This document shows positions 8,714 to 17,280 of a stretch of DNA of 64,000 nt, one piece after another. How positions within the stretch are numbered: the stretch's first letter is position 1; every line of letters begins with the position of its first letter. The stretch comes from Egicoccus halophilus (GTDB taxonomy: Bacteria; Actinomycetota; Nitriliruptoria; Nitriliruptorales; Nitriliruptoraceae), in assembly GCF_004300825.1 (NCBI RefSeq), contig NZ_CP036250.1, forward strand, positions 2,598,001 through 2,662,000. Reading direction: 5' to 3'. The notes beneath the pieces are model-generated. The model was given only the letters and a program-made list of their open reading frames with translations, was not told the DNA's origin and did not search any database. The position numbers and the translations under genes were made by a program.

Positions 8714-9271
8714 TCAGTCGTCGAAGGCCAGCGGGCCGTCGTCGAGCTCGTCGAGATCGTCCACCTCGTGCACCCGCAGTACCTCGGCCCGTTCGAGGAC
8801 GCGTCGCACCCGCACCTGCTGGCGCGAGGTGTGCACGCGCACGCCCACGCCCACGCCACCGGGCACCATCGGGGCGAACGTGCGCTCCCACGAGCTGGCC
8901 ATCGTCGGCATGGACAGCAGCCCGGTGAGGACCCCGATGCTGGCACCGAAGGCCGCGCCACCACCGGCCCCGGCCGAGATCGCGAACAGCGTCGGTTCGG
9001 TGGTCACCGCGAGCAGCACGGCGCCGAACGCCGCCCCCGGCAGCAGGCCGTACAGCAGCCCGCGGGCCGCCCGTCCCCCCAGCGCCAACGAGCTGCCGAG
9101 ATCGGTCTGCCGGTCCCCGTAGCGCCCGGCGGTCGTCACCTCGACCCGGCCGAGCAGCAGGATCGACCCGCCGTCGATGCCGTTGCGCGAGAGCCGCTCG
9201 ATCGTACGCCGCGCGTCCTTGCCGTTGCGGTGCACGGCCAGCAGGTCGGCGACGCCCGACTCCCGCCCCAT
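8714..9271 (-). CDS. Glycine-rich membrane protein of unknown function
   Basis: A 185-residue protein beginning MGRESGVADLLAVHRNGKDA. The N-terminal ~60 residues form a soluble alpha/beta-looking segment. Two hydrophobic glycine-rich stretches follow (GLLYGLLPGAAFGAVLLAV and the segment with ISAGAGGGAAFGASIGVL), which suggest a glycine-zipper membrane hairpin; the tail is acidic (DDLDELDDGPLAFDD). The layout recalls actinobacterial DUF1269/general-stress-17M-like proteins, but I cannot assign a function. The ATG was chosen because GAGGAG lies 8 nt upstream; a longer frame to 9379 has no such site. It is convergent with nadE and divergent from panB. Confidence 0.75.
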   Translation of the reverse strand: MGRESGVADLLAVHRNGKDARRTIERLSRNGIDGGSILLLGRVEVTTAGRYGDRQTDLGSSLALGGRAARGLLYGLLPGAAFGAVLLAVTTEPTLFAISAGAGGGAAFGASIGVLTGLLSMPTMASSWERTFAPMVPGGVGVGVRVHTSRQQVRVRRVLERAEVLRVHEVDDLDELDDGPLAFDD

Positions 9272-9479
9272 CCCGAACACTCCTCGCGGTGGACCGGTCC
9301 GGCCGGAACCGCCGGGTGCCAGACTACGTCGCCGCAGCCGGGACCATCGGCCGCGCCGGGCACGTCGACGGGCACCCACCGGCCGATGGTGGCGATCCCG
9401 ACGCGAGCGGGCACACTGTCGACGTCCACCGACACGACGACCGCTGGACCCCTCGGGGCCGGCAGGATGGAGTCCGTAG

Positions 9480-10313
9480 GTGTCCGTTCACGTGTCCGCC
9501 GACGCCCCGACACCCCGGCGTCCCGTCAGCATCCACGACCTGCGCGCGTCCAAGCAGCGCGGCGAGAAGTTCGTGATGCTCACCGCCTACGACCACAGCG
9601 CCGCCGCCCTGCTCGACGAGCTCGGCGTGCCGGTTCTGCTCGTCGGTGACAGCCTCGGGATGGTGGTGCTCGGCTACGAGTCCACCGTCCCGGTCACGCT
9701 CGACGAGATGCTGCACCACACCCGCGCGGTGGCGCGCGGCGCCCCGAACGCCGTCGTCGTCGGGGACCTGCCGTTCGGTACCTACCAGGACGGTCCCTCC
9801 CAGGCCCTGGCGTCGGCCACGCGCCTGCTCAAGGAAGCCGGGGCCACCGCCGTGAAGCTCGAGGGCGGCGGCCCGATGATCGAGGTCACCGCCCACCTGG
9901 TGCGAGCCGGCATCCCCGTGATGGGCCACCTCGGTCTCACGCCGCAGTCGGTCCACCAGTTCGGCGGCTTCAAGGTGCAGGGACGCGACGTCGAGGCGGC
10001 GGACCAGCTGGTCGCCGACGCCGTCGGGCTGGCCGACGCCGGCGCCTTCGCGATCGTGCTCGAGTGCGTTCCCACCGAGCTCGGGGCACGGATCACCGAA
10101 GCGGTCGATGTGCCGACGATCGGCATCGGCGCCGGTCCCCACACCGATGGTCAGGTGCTCGTCTGGCACGACCTGCTCGGCCTCACGACCGGCCGGCTAC
10201 CCCGCTTCGTCAAGCCGTACGCGGACCTGCGCTCGGAGATCGCGGGCGCCGTGAAGGCCTTCAGCTCCGAGGTCGCCGACGGCGAGTACCCCGGCCCCGA
10301 ACACCGCTACTGA
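9480..10313 (+). CDS. panB: 3-methyl-2-oxobutanoate hydroxymethyltransferase
   Basis: This 277-residue TIM-barrel enzyme transfers a hydroxymethyl group from 5,10-methylene-tetrahydrofolate to 2-oxoisovalerate, giving ketopantoate for pantothenate and coenzyme A. Metal and substrate residues are visible in LVGDSLGMVVLG, VVGDLPFGTYQ and AVKLEGG, and the pattern GHLGLTPQSVHQFGGFKVQG is diagnostic. The GTG start has GGAG 7 nt upstream. Neither panC nor panD is nearby. The downstream hybrid kinase is in the same direction after 158 bp, but its own ribosome site and unrelated role make co-regulation uncertain. Confidence 0.95.
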   Translation: MSVHVSADAPTPRRPVSIHDLRASKQRGEKFVMLTAYDHSAAALLDELGVPVLLVGDSLGMVVLGYESTVPVTLDEMLHHTRAVARGAPNAVVVGDLPFGTYQDGPSQALASATRLLKEAGATAVKLEGGGPMIEVTAHLVRAGIPVMGHLGLTPQSVHQFGGFKVQGRDVEAADQLVADAVGLADAGAFAIVLECVPTELGARITEAVDVPTIGIGAGPHTDGQVLVWHDLLGLTTGRLPRFVKPYADLRSEIAGAVKAFSSEVADGEYPGPEHRY

Positions 10314-10471
10314 CGCGAGGGGTGCCCCCACGCGCGGGCGCGGCGCCGACCAACGGTCAGGCAGCCGCGGTGCGCGCTGGCGTACGGTTCCGGCGGCGGC
10401 CCCCGCGGCCGGAACCGCACGTGGGCGGCCCCGGCTCCGTCGACCCGTCGGGGCGCCGAAGGAGAGTTGGC

Positions 10472-13090
10472 GTGCGGCACGGCCGGACCCCGGACGCGCG
10501 TCTGCGTCAACTGTTCCTGCGCGTCTCCACCGCGATCGCGGTGACCGACGCCGACGGGCGCCTGCGCGACGCCAATCCTGCCTTCTGCGAGATCCTCGGA
10601 CGTTCCCTCGAGGAGTTGTACGACGCGGAGCTGGTCACGCTGGCCCACGACGGCGACCGCGCCGAGCTGGCCGAGCTGATCGCCCAGATCGTCACGGGCG
10701 GCAAGCCCGCCGCCAGCACCGAGCACCGCTTCGTCAACGCGGCGGGTCGCACCGTGTGGGTCCGCAGCGACCTCGTGCTGCTCGAGGACGACACCGGACG
10801 CCACCTGGCGGTGTCCACGGAGAACATCTCGCCGCAGAAGTCGGTCGAGGCCCGCCTCGAGGAGAGCGTGACGCTGTTGCGCATCGCCGGCGACATCGCC
10901 CGGGTGGGCGGGTGGGCGATCGAGGCGGACCCGGTGCGTCTGTACTGGTCGGACCAGGTCCACGACCTGGCCGGCTACCCCCGGGGGCGGACCCCACCAC
11001 TGCAGGAGGCGTTCGAGCTGTACCCGCCCGCCGCGCGGGACCGGATGGGCGCGGCGGTCGAGGCGTGCCTCGCCCACGGGGTGCCCTTCGACCTCGAGGT
11101 GCCCTTCTCCTCGGCGCAGGGGGTCGGCCGTTGGGTCCGGGTCGTGGGCGAGCCGCGACGACGCCCCGACGGCACGGTGGAGCGCATCCAGGGCGCGATC
11201 CTGGACATCACCGAGCAGAAGCAGGCGCAGCTCCAGCAGGAGCTGCTCGCACGTCGCCTGTCGACCACGATGGAGAGCATCACCGACGCCCTCTACACCG
11301 TCGACACCGACTGGCGGTTCACCTACGTCAACGCCCGTGCGCAGGAGGTCCTCGAACGCGACGCCCGCGACCTGGTGGGACGCCGGTTGTGGGACGAGTT
11401 CCCGGCGGCGATCGGTTCCCCGCTCGAGACGGCGCTGCGGGCCGCTGACGAACACCGCCACACGATGTCGATCGACGAGTACCACTACGGCCCGCTCGGG
11501 CGGTGGTTCTCGGTCACGGTGTACCCGTCGGAGCAGGGCCTGGCGGTCTACTTCCAGGACGTCACCGATCAGCGTCGCAACCGGGTCGAGCTCGAGGCAC
11601 GCGGGGCCCAGCTGGCCGAGCAGGCCGCCCTGCTCGACGCCGCCCAGGACGCCATCGTGGTCCGCGACCTCGACGGGCGCGTCGGGTACTGGAACCGCGG
11701 CGCCGAGCGCATCTACGGCTTCACGGCCGACGAGGCGCAGGGCCGCCCGGTGTGCGAGCTGCTCGGCCTCGACGGCGTGGTGCACGAGCGTGCACTCGAG
11801 GAGTTGCACCGCAGCGGGCACTTCTTCGACGAGCTCGTGCAGACCGCCAAGGACGGGACCGAGCTGACGGTGCAGGCCCGCTGGACGCTGCTGCGCGACG
11901 AGGAGGGTGTGCCGGTGTCGGTGCTCGGTATCGAGACCGACGTCACCGATCGCAAACGCATGGAGCAGCAGTTCCTGCGGGCGCAGCGCATGGAGAGCAT
12001 CGGCCACCTCGCCGGAGGGATCGCGCACGATCTCAACAACGCGCTCGCCCCCATCCTGATGGGGGTGGCCCTGCTGTCGCAGGACGAGGACGACCCCCAG
12101 CGCCAGCATCTGCTGCAGATGATGGCGGGCAGCGCCGAGCACGGGGCGCAGATGGTCCGTCAGGTGCTGTCCTTCGCCCGGGGCGTCGACGGCCGCCGGG
12201 AGGCCGTCGCCGTCGACGACGTGCTCGAACGGGTCCGGCGAATCTGCGTCGACACCTTCCCCAAGAGCATCACCGTCACGGCCGAGGTCGCCGAGGACCT
12301 GTTGCCCGTGGTCGGTGATCCGACCCAGATCCAGCAGGTGTTGGTCAACCTGTGCGTCAACGCCCGCGACGCGATGCCCGAGGGTGGCGAGCTGACGCTG
12401 CGCGCCCACAACGGCGGCTCGGTCCCGGCAAACGGGCCGGCGGTGGTGTTGCAGGTCACCGACACCGGCAGCGGCATCCCCCCGGAGGTCGTGACCAAGA
12501 TGTTCGACCCGTTCTTCTCGACCAAGCCGCAGGGCGAGGGCACCGGACTGGGTCTGTCCACCTCGGCGGTGATCGTCGACAGTCACGGTGGCGACATCGA
12601 GGTCGAGAGCGAGGAGGGCCTCGGGACGACGTTCACGATCCGGTTGCCCGCGGAAGAGGCCGACACGGCCGGCGGTGAGGCCACCACCGGGGCGGCGTTG
12701 CCCGGCTCGGGAGAGCTCGTCCTGGTCGTCGACGACGAACACGCGTTGCGGGAGGTCGGCCGTCGGGTGCTCGAGGGCTCGGGTTACCGGGCGCTGACCG
12801 CCGCCGACGGCCGCGAGGCCCTGGAGGCCTACCGGGCGCACCGCTCACGGGTCGCCGCCGTGGTGACCGACCTGATGATGCCGGTCATGGACGGCTACGC
12901 CCTGATCGGCGAGCTGCGCAAGCTCGACCGTGAGCTGCCGGTGGTCGCCAACAGCGGGCTGTCCGCGCCCGAGGCCGTCGACCGCGCCTACGCGGCCGGC
13001 GCCGATCGCTTCCTGGCCAAGCCCTACACGCCCGTGTCGCTGCTGGAGGTCCTGCGCGACCTGTTGGCCACGGCCGACGAGGCGCGCTGA
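10472..13090 (+). CDS. Hybrid sensor histidine kinase with four PAS domains and a receiver
   Basis: The GTG start (AGGAGAG upstream) gives 872 residues without any membrane segment, so this is a soluble sensor. Four PAS-type modules occupy about 12-115, 125-245, 255-365 and 375-490. The HisKA domain follows with the phospho-acceptor His519 in GIAHDLNNALAP, then the ATPase domain (N box VNLCVNARDAMPEGG; G boxes DTGSGIPPE and GEGTGLGLS). A C-terminal receiver has Asp800 in VTDLMMPVMDG and Lys in FLAKPY. No response regulator is adjacent, so the output partner is unknown. The longer open frame starting at 10064 overlaps panB and was discarded. Its last 67 bp overlap the convergent gene. Confidence 0.9.
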   Translation: MRHGRTPDARLRQLFLRVSTAIAVTDADGRLRDANPAFCEILGRSLEELYDAELVTLAHDGDRAELAELIAQIVTGGKPAASTEHRFVNAAGRTVWVRSDLVLLEDDTGRHLAVSTENISPQKSVEARLEESVTLLRIAGDIARVGGWAIEADPVRLYWSDQVHDLAGYPRGRTPPLQEAFELYPPAARDRMGAAVEACLAHGVPFDLEVPFSSAQGVGRWVRVVGEPRRRPDGTVERIQGAILDITEQKQAQLQQELLARRLSTTMESITDALYTVDTDWRFTYVNARAQEVLERDARDLVGRRLWDEFPAAIGSPLETALRAADEHRHTMSIDEYHYGPLGRWFSVTVYPSEQGLAVYFQDVTDQRRNRVELEARGAQLAEQAALLDAAQDAIVVRDLDGRVGYWNRGAERIYGFTADEAQGRPVCELLGLDGVVHERALEELHRSGHFFDELVQTAKDGTELTVQARWTLLRDEEGVPVSVLGIETDVTDRKRMEQQFLRAQRMESIGHLAGGIAHDLNNALAPILMGVALLSQDEDDPQRQHLLQMMAGSAEHGAQMVRQVLSFARGVDGRREAVAVDDVLERVRRICVDTFPKSITVTAEVAEDLLPVVGDPTQIQQVLVNLCVNARDAMPEGGELTLRAHNGGSVPANGPAVVLQVTDTGSGIPPEVVTKMFDPFFSTKPQGEGTGLGLSTSAVIVDSHGGDIEVESEEGLGTTFTIRLPAEEADTAGGEATTGAALPGSGELVLVVDDEHALREVGRRVLEGSGYRALTAADGREALEAYRAHRSRVAAVVTDLMMPVMDGYALIGELRKLDRELPVVANSGLSAPEAVDRAYAAGADRFLAKPYTPVSLLEVLRDLLATADEAR

Positions 13091-13926
13091 CGACGACGGT
13101 CGAGCTGCCGGGCGAGCCGCGCGAGGTCCCCCAGCGCGTGTGGCGTACGCGGCCCCCACCACGACAGCGCCGTGCCGTCCAGCAGCCGCGTCCGTGCCGA
13201 CCAGTCGGCGAACACGGCCCGGTCCTGCTCACCGAACAGGTACGGCTCGTCGGGCAGCAGCACGACCTCGGGCGCGGCGTCGGCGACCTCCTGCAACCGC
13301 AGCCGCGGATAGCGTCCGTCGGCCGCGTCGGGCACCACGTCGAAGCCACACCGGGCGAGCAGGTCGCCGCCGAAGGTGTCGCGTCCCAAGGCCCACCAGG
13401 TCTCGTCGAGCGGTCCGCCGTCACTGGGGACCCCGTCGCGCCACACCGGGCAGAAGGCCCGCAGCCGACGCCGGGGCCGAGGCAGCTGGTCGAGTGCGCG
13501 GCGGATGGCCTGCGCACTGCCGGCACCGGCCCGTTCCACGCCCAGCGCCGCACCGAGACGGGCCAGCGCTCCCGCGGCGTCGTCGACGGTGCGCACGCGG
13601 GTCACGTACACCGCGACCCCGGCCTCGCGCAGGCGCCGGACGTCGAGTTCGCGGTTCTCCTCCTCGTTGGCGACCACGACGTCGGGCGCCAGCTCCACGA
13701 TCGCCCGCACGTCGGGGTTCTTCGTCCCGCGGACCCGCCGGGCGGTCGGGAACGCCGAGGGCGGAGCGACACACCAGTCGGTCACGGCCACGACGTCGTC
13801 CGCGAGCTGCCACCACCACAACACCTCGGACAGGCTCGGCACGAGGCTGACGAAGCGGGTCGGGCGCTCGGGCACCGCCACGGTCGCGCCCAGGTCGTCG
13901 ACGACGCTGCGCATGTCGCCGCTCAT
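13024..13926 (-). CDS. BtuF-like helical-backbone metal/cobalamin-binding protein, no signal peptide
   Basis: This 300-residue protein has the periplasmic-binding fold of class III (vitamin B12/Fe-siderophore) receptors: RFVSLVPSLSEVLWWW near the start, KNPDVRAIVELAPDVVVANEEEN, and APEVVLLPDEPYLF near the end. It starts MSGDMRSVVDDLG with no secretion signal or lipobox, so it would be cytoplasmic unless exported another way. The ATG overlaps the stop of the cobalamin adenosyltransferase gene (ATGA), so the pair is translationally coupled and probably handles corrinoids. No ABC permease or ATPase lies next to it. The C-terminal ~22 codons overlap the 3' end of the hybrid kinase on the other strand. 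Confidence 0.75.
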   Translation of the reverse strand: MSGDMRSVVDDLGATVAVPERPTRFVSLVPSLSEVLWWWQLADDVVAVTDWCVAPPSAFPTARRVRGTKNPDVRAIVELAPDVVVANEEENRELDVRRLREAGVAVYVTRVRTVDDAAGALARLGAALGVERAGAGSAQAIRRALDQLPRPRRRLRAFCPVWRDGVPSDGGPLDETWWALGRDTFGGDLLARCGFDVVPDAADGRYPRLRLQEVADAAPEVVLLPDEPYLFGEQDRAVFADWSARTRLLDGTALSWWGPRTPHALGDLARLARQLDRRRQRASSAVANRSRRTSSSDTGV

Positions 13927-14468
13927 CGCTCGTCCCGCGACGGGACGTGCTCGCCCTCGGCCTCGCGTGCGAGCACGTAGAGGTAGTCGGCACACCGGTT
14001 GAGGTAGCGCAGCGGCGCCTGGTCCGGCAGCTGCCCGGCCCGCGCCATCGCCACGACGTGCCGCTCGGCCCGGCGGCAGACCGCACGCGCGAGGTCCAGG
14101 GCCGCGGCGGCACGGTTGCCGCCGGGGACGACGAAGGTGGTGGGCAGGGGGTGACGTGCCACGCAGGCGTCGATGCGGGCGTCGAGGGCGTCGACCATCG
14201 GGTCGTCGACCAGGCTCACCCCCGCTTCCAGCCGCTCCCAGTGCTCGACCAGCGTGGCGAGTTGGGCACCGACCACGAACAGTTCCCGCTGCACCTCGAG
14301 GACCAGCCCGTGCAGGTGGCCGTCGAGTTCCGCGCGGGCCAGGCCCAGGGCGCTGCAGGCCTCGTCCACCGTGCCGTAGGCGGTGGTGCGCAGGTCGTCC
14401 TTGTCGACGCGCCCGCCGTACAGCAGCCCCGTGGTGCCGTCGTCGCCGCGCTTGGTGTAGACCTTCAC
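13923..14468 (-). CDS. pduO: Cob(I)alamin adenosyltransferase, PduO type
   Basis: A 181-residue enzyme that attaches the 5'-deoxyadenosyl group from ATP to cob(I)alamin, giving coenzyme B12. Signatures are VYTKRGDDGTTGLLYGGRV at the N-terminus (ATP loop) and RYLNRCADYLYVLAR near the C-terminus. The GTG start is the only plausible one; AGGAG lies 11 nt upstream, a somewhat long spacing. Its TGA overlaps the ATG of the BtuF-like gene. The 144-bp gap upstream is shared with the divergent small gene at 14613; no cobalamin riboswitch was recognised in it. Confidence 0.92.
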   Translation of the reverse strand: MKVYTKRGDDGTTGLLYGGRVDKDDLRTTAYGTVDEACSALGLARAELDGHLHGLVLEVQRELFVVGAQLATLVEHWERLEAGVSLVDDPMVDALDARIDACVARHPLPTTFVVPGGNRAAAALDLARAVCRRAERHVVAMARAGQLPDQAPLRYLNRCADYLYVLAREAEGEHVPSRDER

Positions 14469-14612
14469 GATGAGGGCAGCTCCTGTGGTGGTGTCGCCCG
14501 GAGCGTAGTGAGGCCCGTCCGTGCACTCCGGGCGCCGGACGGCCGTCCTGGCGTTGTCGTGTCGGTGAGCGGACCGGTAGGTTCCGCCTCCCCGCCGCTG
14601 GGAGACGTCGAG

Positions 14613-14855
14613 GTGCCCACCCAACGTTCGCCGCGTCGCGACTTCCGGATCCTGACCCGGCGCCGTGGCGGCTACGACGGCGGCGAGATGTACGACGTGC
14701 AGCTGCAGGTCGCCGGCACGGGCGCCCTGGTGTGGGCGCAGACCTTCTCCGACGAACGGCAGGCCGACGAGTTCCAGCGGCAGCTCGAGGAGGACCTCGA
14801 CACCCTCGACGACCCCAGCTTCCGGCGCAAGTACGGCGTGCCCTCCAGCGCGTGA
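14613..14855 (+). CDS. Small protein of unknown function, 80 residues
   Basis: GTG start with GGAG 8 nt upstream. The protein opens with a basic segment (PTQRSPRRDFRILTRRRGG), then a beta-strand-like part YDVQLQVAGTGALVWAQTF and an acidic helix (DERQADEFQRQLEEDLDTL). No signal, membrane segment or cysteine. Codon use matches its neighbours (strong GC at third positions), which supports a real gene. It lies 38 bp before pabB in the same direction and may share its transcript. I do not recognise the family. Confidence 0.6.
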   Translation: MPTQRSPRRDFRILTRRRGGYDGGEMYDVQLQVAGTGALVWAQTFSDERQADEFQRQLEEDLDTLDDPSFRRKYGVPSSA

Positions 14856-14893
14856 GCCGCTTCGCGGTGAGACCACGGGCGGGCGTGGTACGC

Positions 14894-16294
14894 ATGGCGG
14901 TGCCCGACGCGCCGCGCACCGCGACCGGGGCGGTCGACCTCGACGCACTCGTGCGCGCGTGCGGCCCGGCCGACCTGCTCGAGTCGGCCGACGGAACCGG
15001 CTGGTCGTACGTCGTCCCGCACACGGGTGTGGGCCTGGTCGACGACGGCACCCGGACCCGCTGGCACGACGCGGTCGACGGCGGGCCGGACGAGGACCTG
15101 GGCACGGATCCGTTCACGGCGATCGACCGCGTGTGCGACCGGCTCGGGGTCCGGCCCGACGCCGTCGACGTCGATCACGACGCCGGCCCCGCCTTCACCG
15201 GCGGCCTGGTCGGCGCCCTGGCTTACGACCTCGGCCACCGCGTGGAGCACCTGCCCCGCCGGCTGGCCGACGACCGTGGCCTGCCGCACCTGTGGCTGCA
15301 GTTGGCCGACCTCGTCGTCGCCGTCGCGCCGGCGCGCGACCGGGTGCTGGTGGTCGGGCGTGAGCTCACCGGGCGCGGCGACCTCGCGCGTCGTGCCGAG
15401 GCGCTCGGCCACCGGCTGCGTGCCGCCCCCCCGGCGACGTCCGTGCCGGTGCGCTCCGACGACGCCCCGCTGACCAGCAGCCTGGACCGCCGGGCGCACC
15501 TCGCCGCGGTGCGGGCCGTCCTGGACCACGTGGCGGCCGGCGACGTCTTCCAGGTCAACCTGACCCAGCGGCTCACCAGCCGGTGGGAGGCCGACCTCGG
15601 CGCGCTGTACCGGGCCCTGCGCGAGCGCTCACCGGCGCCCTTCGGCGCGGCCCTGCCGGCGGTCGGCCTGGCCTCGGTCTCACCCGAGACCTTCCTGCGC
15701 GTCGACGGCCGCTCGGTCGCGACCCGGCCGATCAAGGGCACCCGTCCCCGCCACCGCGATCCGGAGCTCGACGCGGCGCTCGCCGACGACCTGGCCACCT
15801 CGGTCAAGGACCGGGCCGAGAACGTGATGGTCGTCGACCTCGAGCGCAACGATCTCGGCCGCGTCTGCGTCCCCGGCAGCGTGCGGGTCCCGGAACTGGC
15901 CACCGTCGAGGCCCACCCCACCGTGTGGCACCTGGTCTCCACCGTGAGCGCGACGCTGCGCGACGACGTCGGCTACGGCGAACTGCTGCGCGCGACCTTT
16001 CCCTGCGGCTCGATCACGGGGGCACCGAAGATCGCGGCCATGCGCATCATCGAGCGCCTCGAGACGGCGCGCCGCGGCTGGTACTGCGGCGCGGTCGGGT
16101 TCCTCTCGCCGGGGGCGGCACGGTTGTCGGTCGCGATCCGGACCGCCACCCTGCACGCCGACGGGACGGTCGACTACGGCGCCGGCGGCGGCATCGTCGC
16201 CGACTCCGACCCCGCCGACGAGCGGCACGAGAGCTTCGACAAGGCGGCGGCCTTCCTGCGTGCCGTCCGGGCCCGACGACCGGAGCAACGATGA
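14894..16294 (+). CDS. pabB: Aminodeoxychorismate synthase component I
   Basis: A 466-residue chorismate-binding enzyme that aminates chorismate to 4-amino-4-deoxychorismate for folate synthesis. Lys281 in ATRPIKGTRPR is the residue that marks PabB; anthranilate synthases usually have PIAGT. Further family motifs are DRAENVMVVDLERNDLGRV, FPCGSITGAPKIAAMRII, WYCGAVGF and the C-terminal GGGIVADSDPADE. The ATG at 14894 was chosen by alignment of family length; GTG codons 6-9 bp upstream are possible. Its TGA overlaps the pabC start (ATGA). No pabA-type amidotransferase subunit is adjacent, so that partner must come from elsewhere. Confidence 0.9.
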   Translation: MAVPDAPRTATGAVDLDALVRACGPADLLESADGTGWSYVVPHTGVGLVDDGTRTRWHDAVDGGPDEDLGTDPFTAIDRVCDRLGVRPDAVDVDHDAGPAFTGGLVGALAYDLGHRVEHLPRRLADDRGLPHLWLQLADLVVAVAPARDRVLVVGRELTGRGDLARRAEALGHRLRAAPPATSVPVRSDDAPLTSSLDRRAHLAAVRAVLDHVAAGDVFQVNLTQRLTSRWEADLGALYRALRERSPAPFGAALPAVGLASVSPETFLRVDGRSVATRPIKGTRPRHRDPELDAALADDLATSVKDRAENVMVVDLERNDLGRVCVPGSVRVPELATVEAHPTVWHLVSTVSATLRDDVGYGELLRATFPCGSITGAPKIAAMRIIERLETARRGWYCGAVGFLSPGAARLSVAIRTATLHADGTVDYGAGGGIVADSDPADERHESFDKAAAFLRAVRARRPEQR

Positions 16295-17280
16295 GCGAGC
16301 CGACGACGACCCGGCCACTGTCGGTGTGGATCGACGGGGCACAGGTGCCCGCCGATCGCGCCACCGTGTCGGTCTTCGACCGGGGGTTCCGCAACGGCGA
16401 GGGCGTGTTCGAGACCTTCCGTGCCTACGGCGACCACGTGTTCCGCCTGGACCAGCATCTCGCGCGTGCGGTCGCGGGCGCGACCGAGCTCGGGTTCGAT
16501 CCCGGGCCGACGGCGGTCCTGCGCGCGGCGGTGGCCGACACCGCCCGCGCGAACCTCACGGCGCTGGACGGGCAGGACAGTGCGCTGCGCCTGACGGTGT
16601 CGGCCGGGTCCATCGACCCCGACGCGCCCTTCCCCGGCCGACCCGTCGGCGTCCCGACGGTGGTCGTGACCTCCCACCGGCTGGCGCACGACCCGCAGCG
16701 CACGGAGGTCGGGGTGTCCGCGTCGAGCGTCGCGCTGGCACGGGAGCTCCCGCACGTGAAGGCCGTGTCGTACCTGGTGGCCGTCACCGCGCGACGACGG
16801 GCACGCGCACAGGGCTGCGACGAGGCCCTGCTGACCAGCCCCTCCGGCGAGGTCCTCGAGGGGGCGAGCTCGAACCTGTTCGCGGTCGTGGACGGGCAGC
16901 TCGTGACGCCGCCGACCGAGGCCGGCCTGCTGGCGGGCGTGACCCGCGCGGTCGTGCTCGAGGTCGCCGCCCGGCTCGGTCTGCCGGTCGCCGCACGGCC
17001 CCTTCCCGTCGAGGAGCTGGCCGGCGCCGAGGAGGCCTTCCTGACCGCGACGACCCGCGAGGTCGTGCCGCTGGTCCGGGTCGACGGTGCCGCGGTCGGC
17101 ACCGGCCGACCGGGCCCGGTCACCGGACGCATCGTGGCCGGGTTCCGGGCGCTGGTCGAGGAGGAGCGGCGCGCCGGATCAGGACTTCGGCGTCCGGATC
17201 GGCAGGTCGCGCACGACGAGCCAGGTGAGGGCGACCAGCACCGCGGCGGCCACGAGTCCGGCGGCGGCGACGACCGGTGA
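16291..17280 (+). CDS. pabC: Aminodeoxychorismate lyase / class IV aminotransferase
   Basis: A PLP enzyme of fold type IV, here 329 residues. Given the overlap with pabB (ATGA), the likely reaction is release of pyruvate from aminodeoxychorismate to give 4-aminobenzoate. Visible features are VSVFDRGFRNGEGVFETFRAY, the PLP lysine (about Lys157) in LPHVKAVSYL, EVLEGASSNLFAV and the glycine-rich GLLAGVTRAVVLE. Family members usually end near residue 290; here about 33 extra residues, rich in Gly, Asp and Arg, run antisense into the next gene. The tail may be tolerated read-through rather than function. A branched-chain aminotransferase is the alternative role. Confidence 0.88.
   Translation: MSEPTTTRPLSVWIDGAQVPADRATVSVFDRGFRNGEGVFETFRAYGDHVFRLDQHLARAVAGATELGFDPGPTAVLRAAVADTARANLTALDGQDSALRLTVSAGSIDPDAPFPGRPVGVPTVVVTSHRLAHDPQRTEVGVSASSVALARELPHVKAVSYLVAVTARRRARAQGCDEALLTSPSGEVLEGASSNLFAVVDGQLVTPPTEAGLLAGVTRAVVLEVAARLGLPVAARPLPVEELAGAEEAFLTATTREVVPLVRVDGAAVGTGRPGPVTGRIVAGFRALVEEERRAGSGLRRPDRQVAHDEPGEGDQHRGGHESGGGDDR

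Noticed and set aside
14469-14612. Cobalamin riboswitch upstream of the adenosyltransferase
   Set aside because: I could not find the B12-box core or the expected long folded leader; the gap is only 144 bp and shared with a divergent gene.
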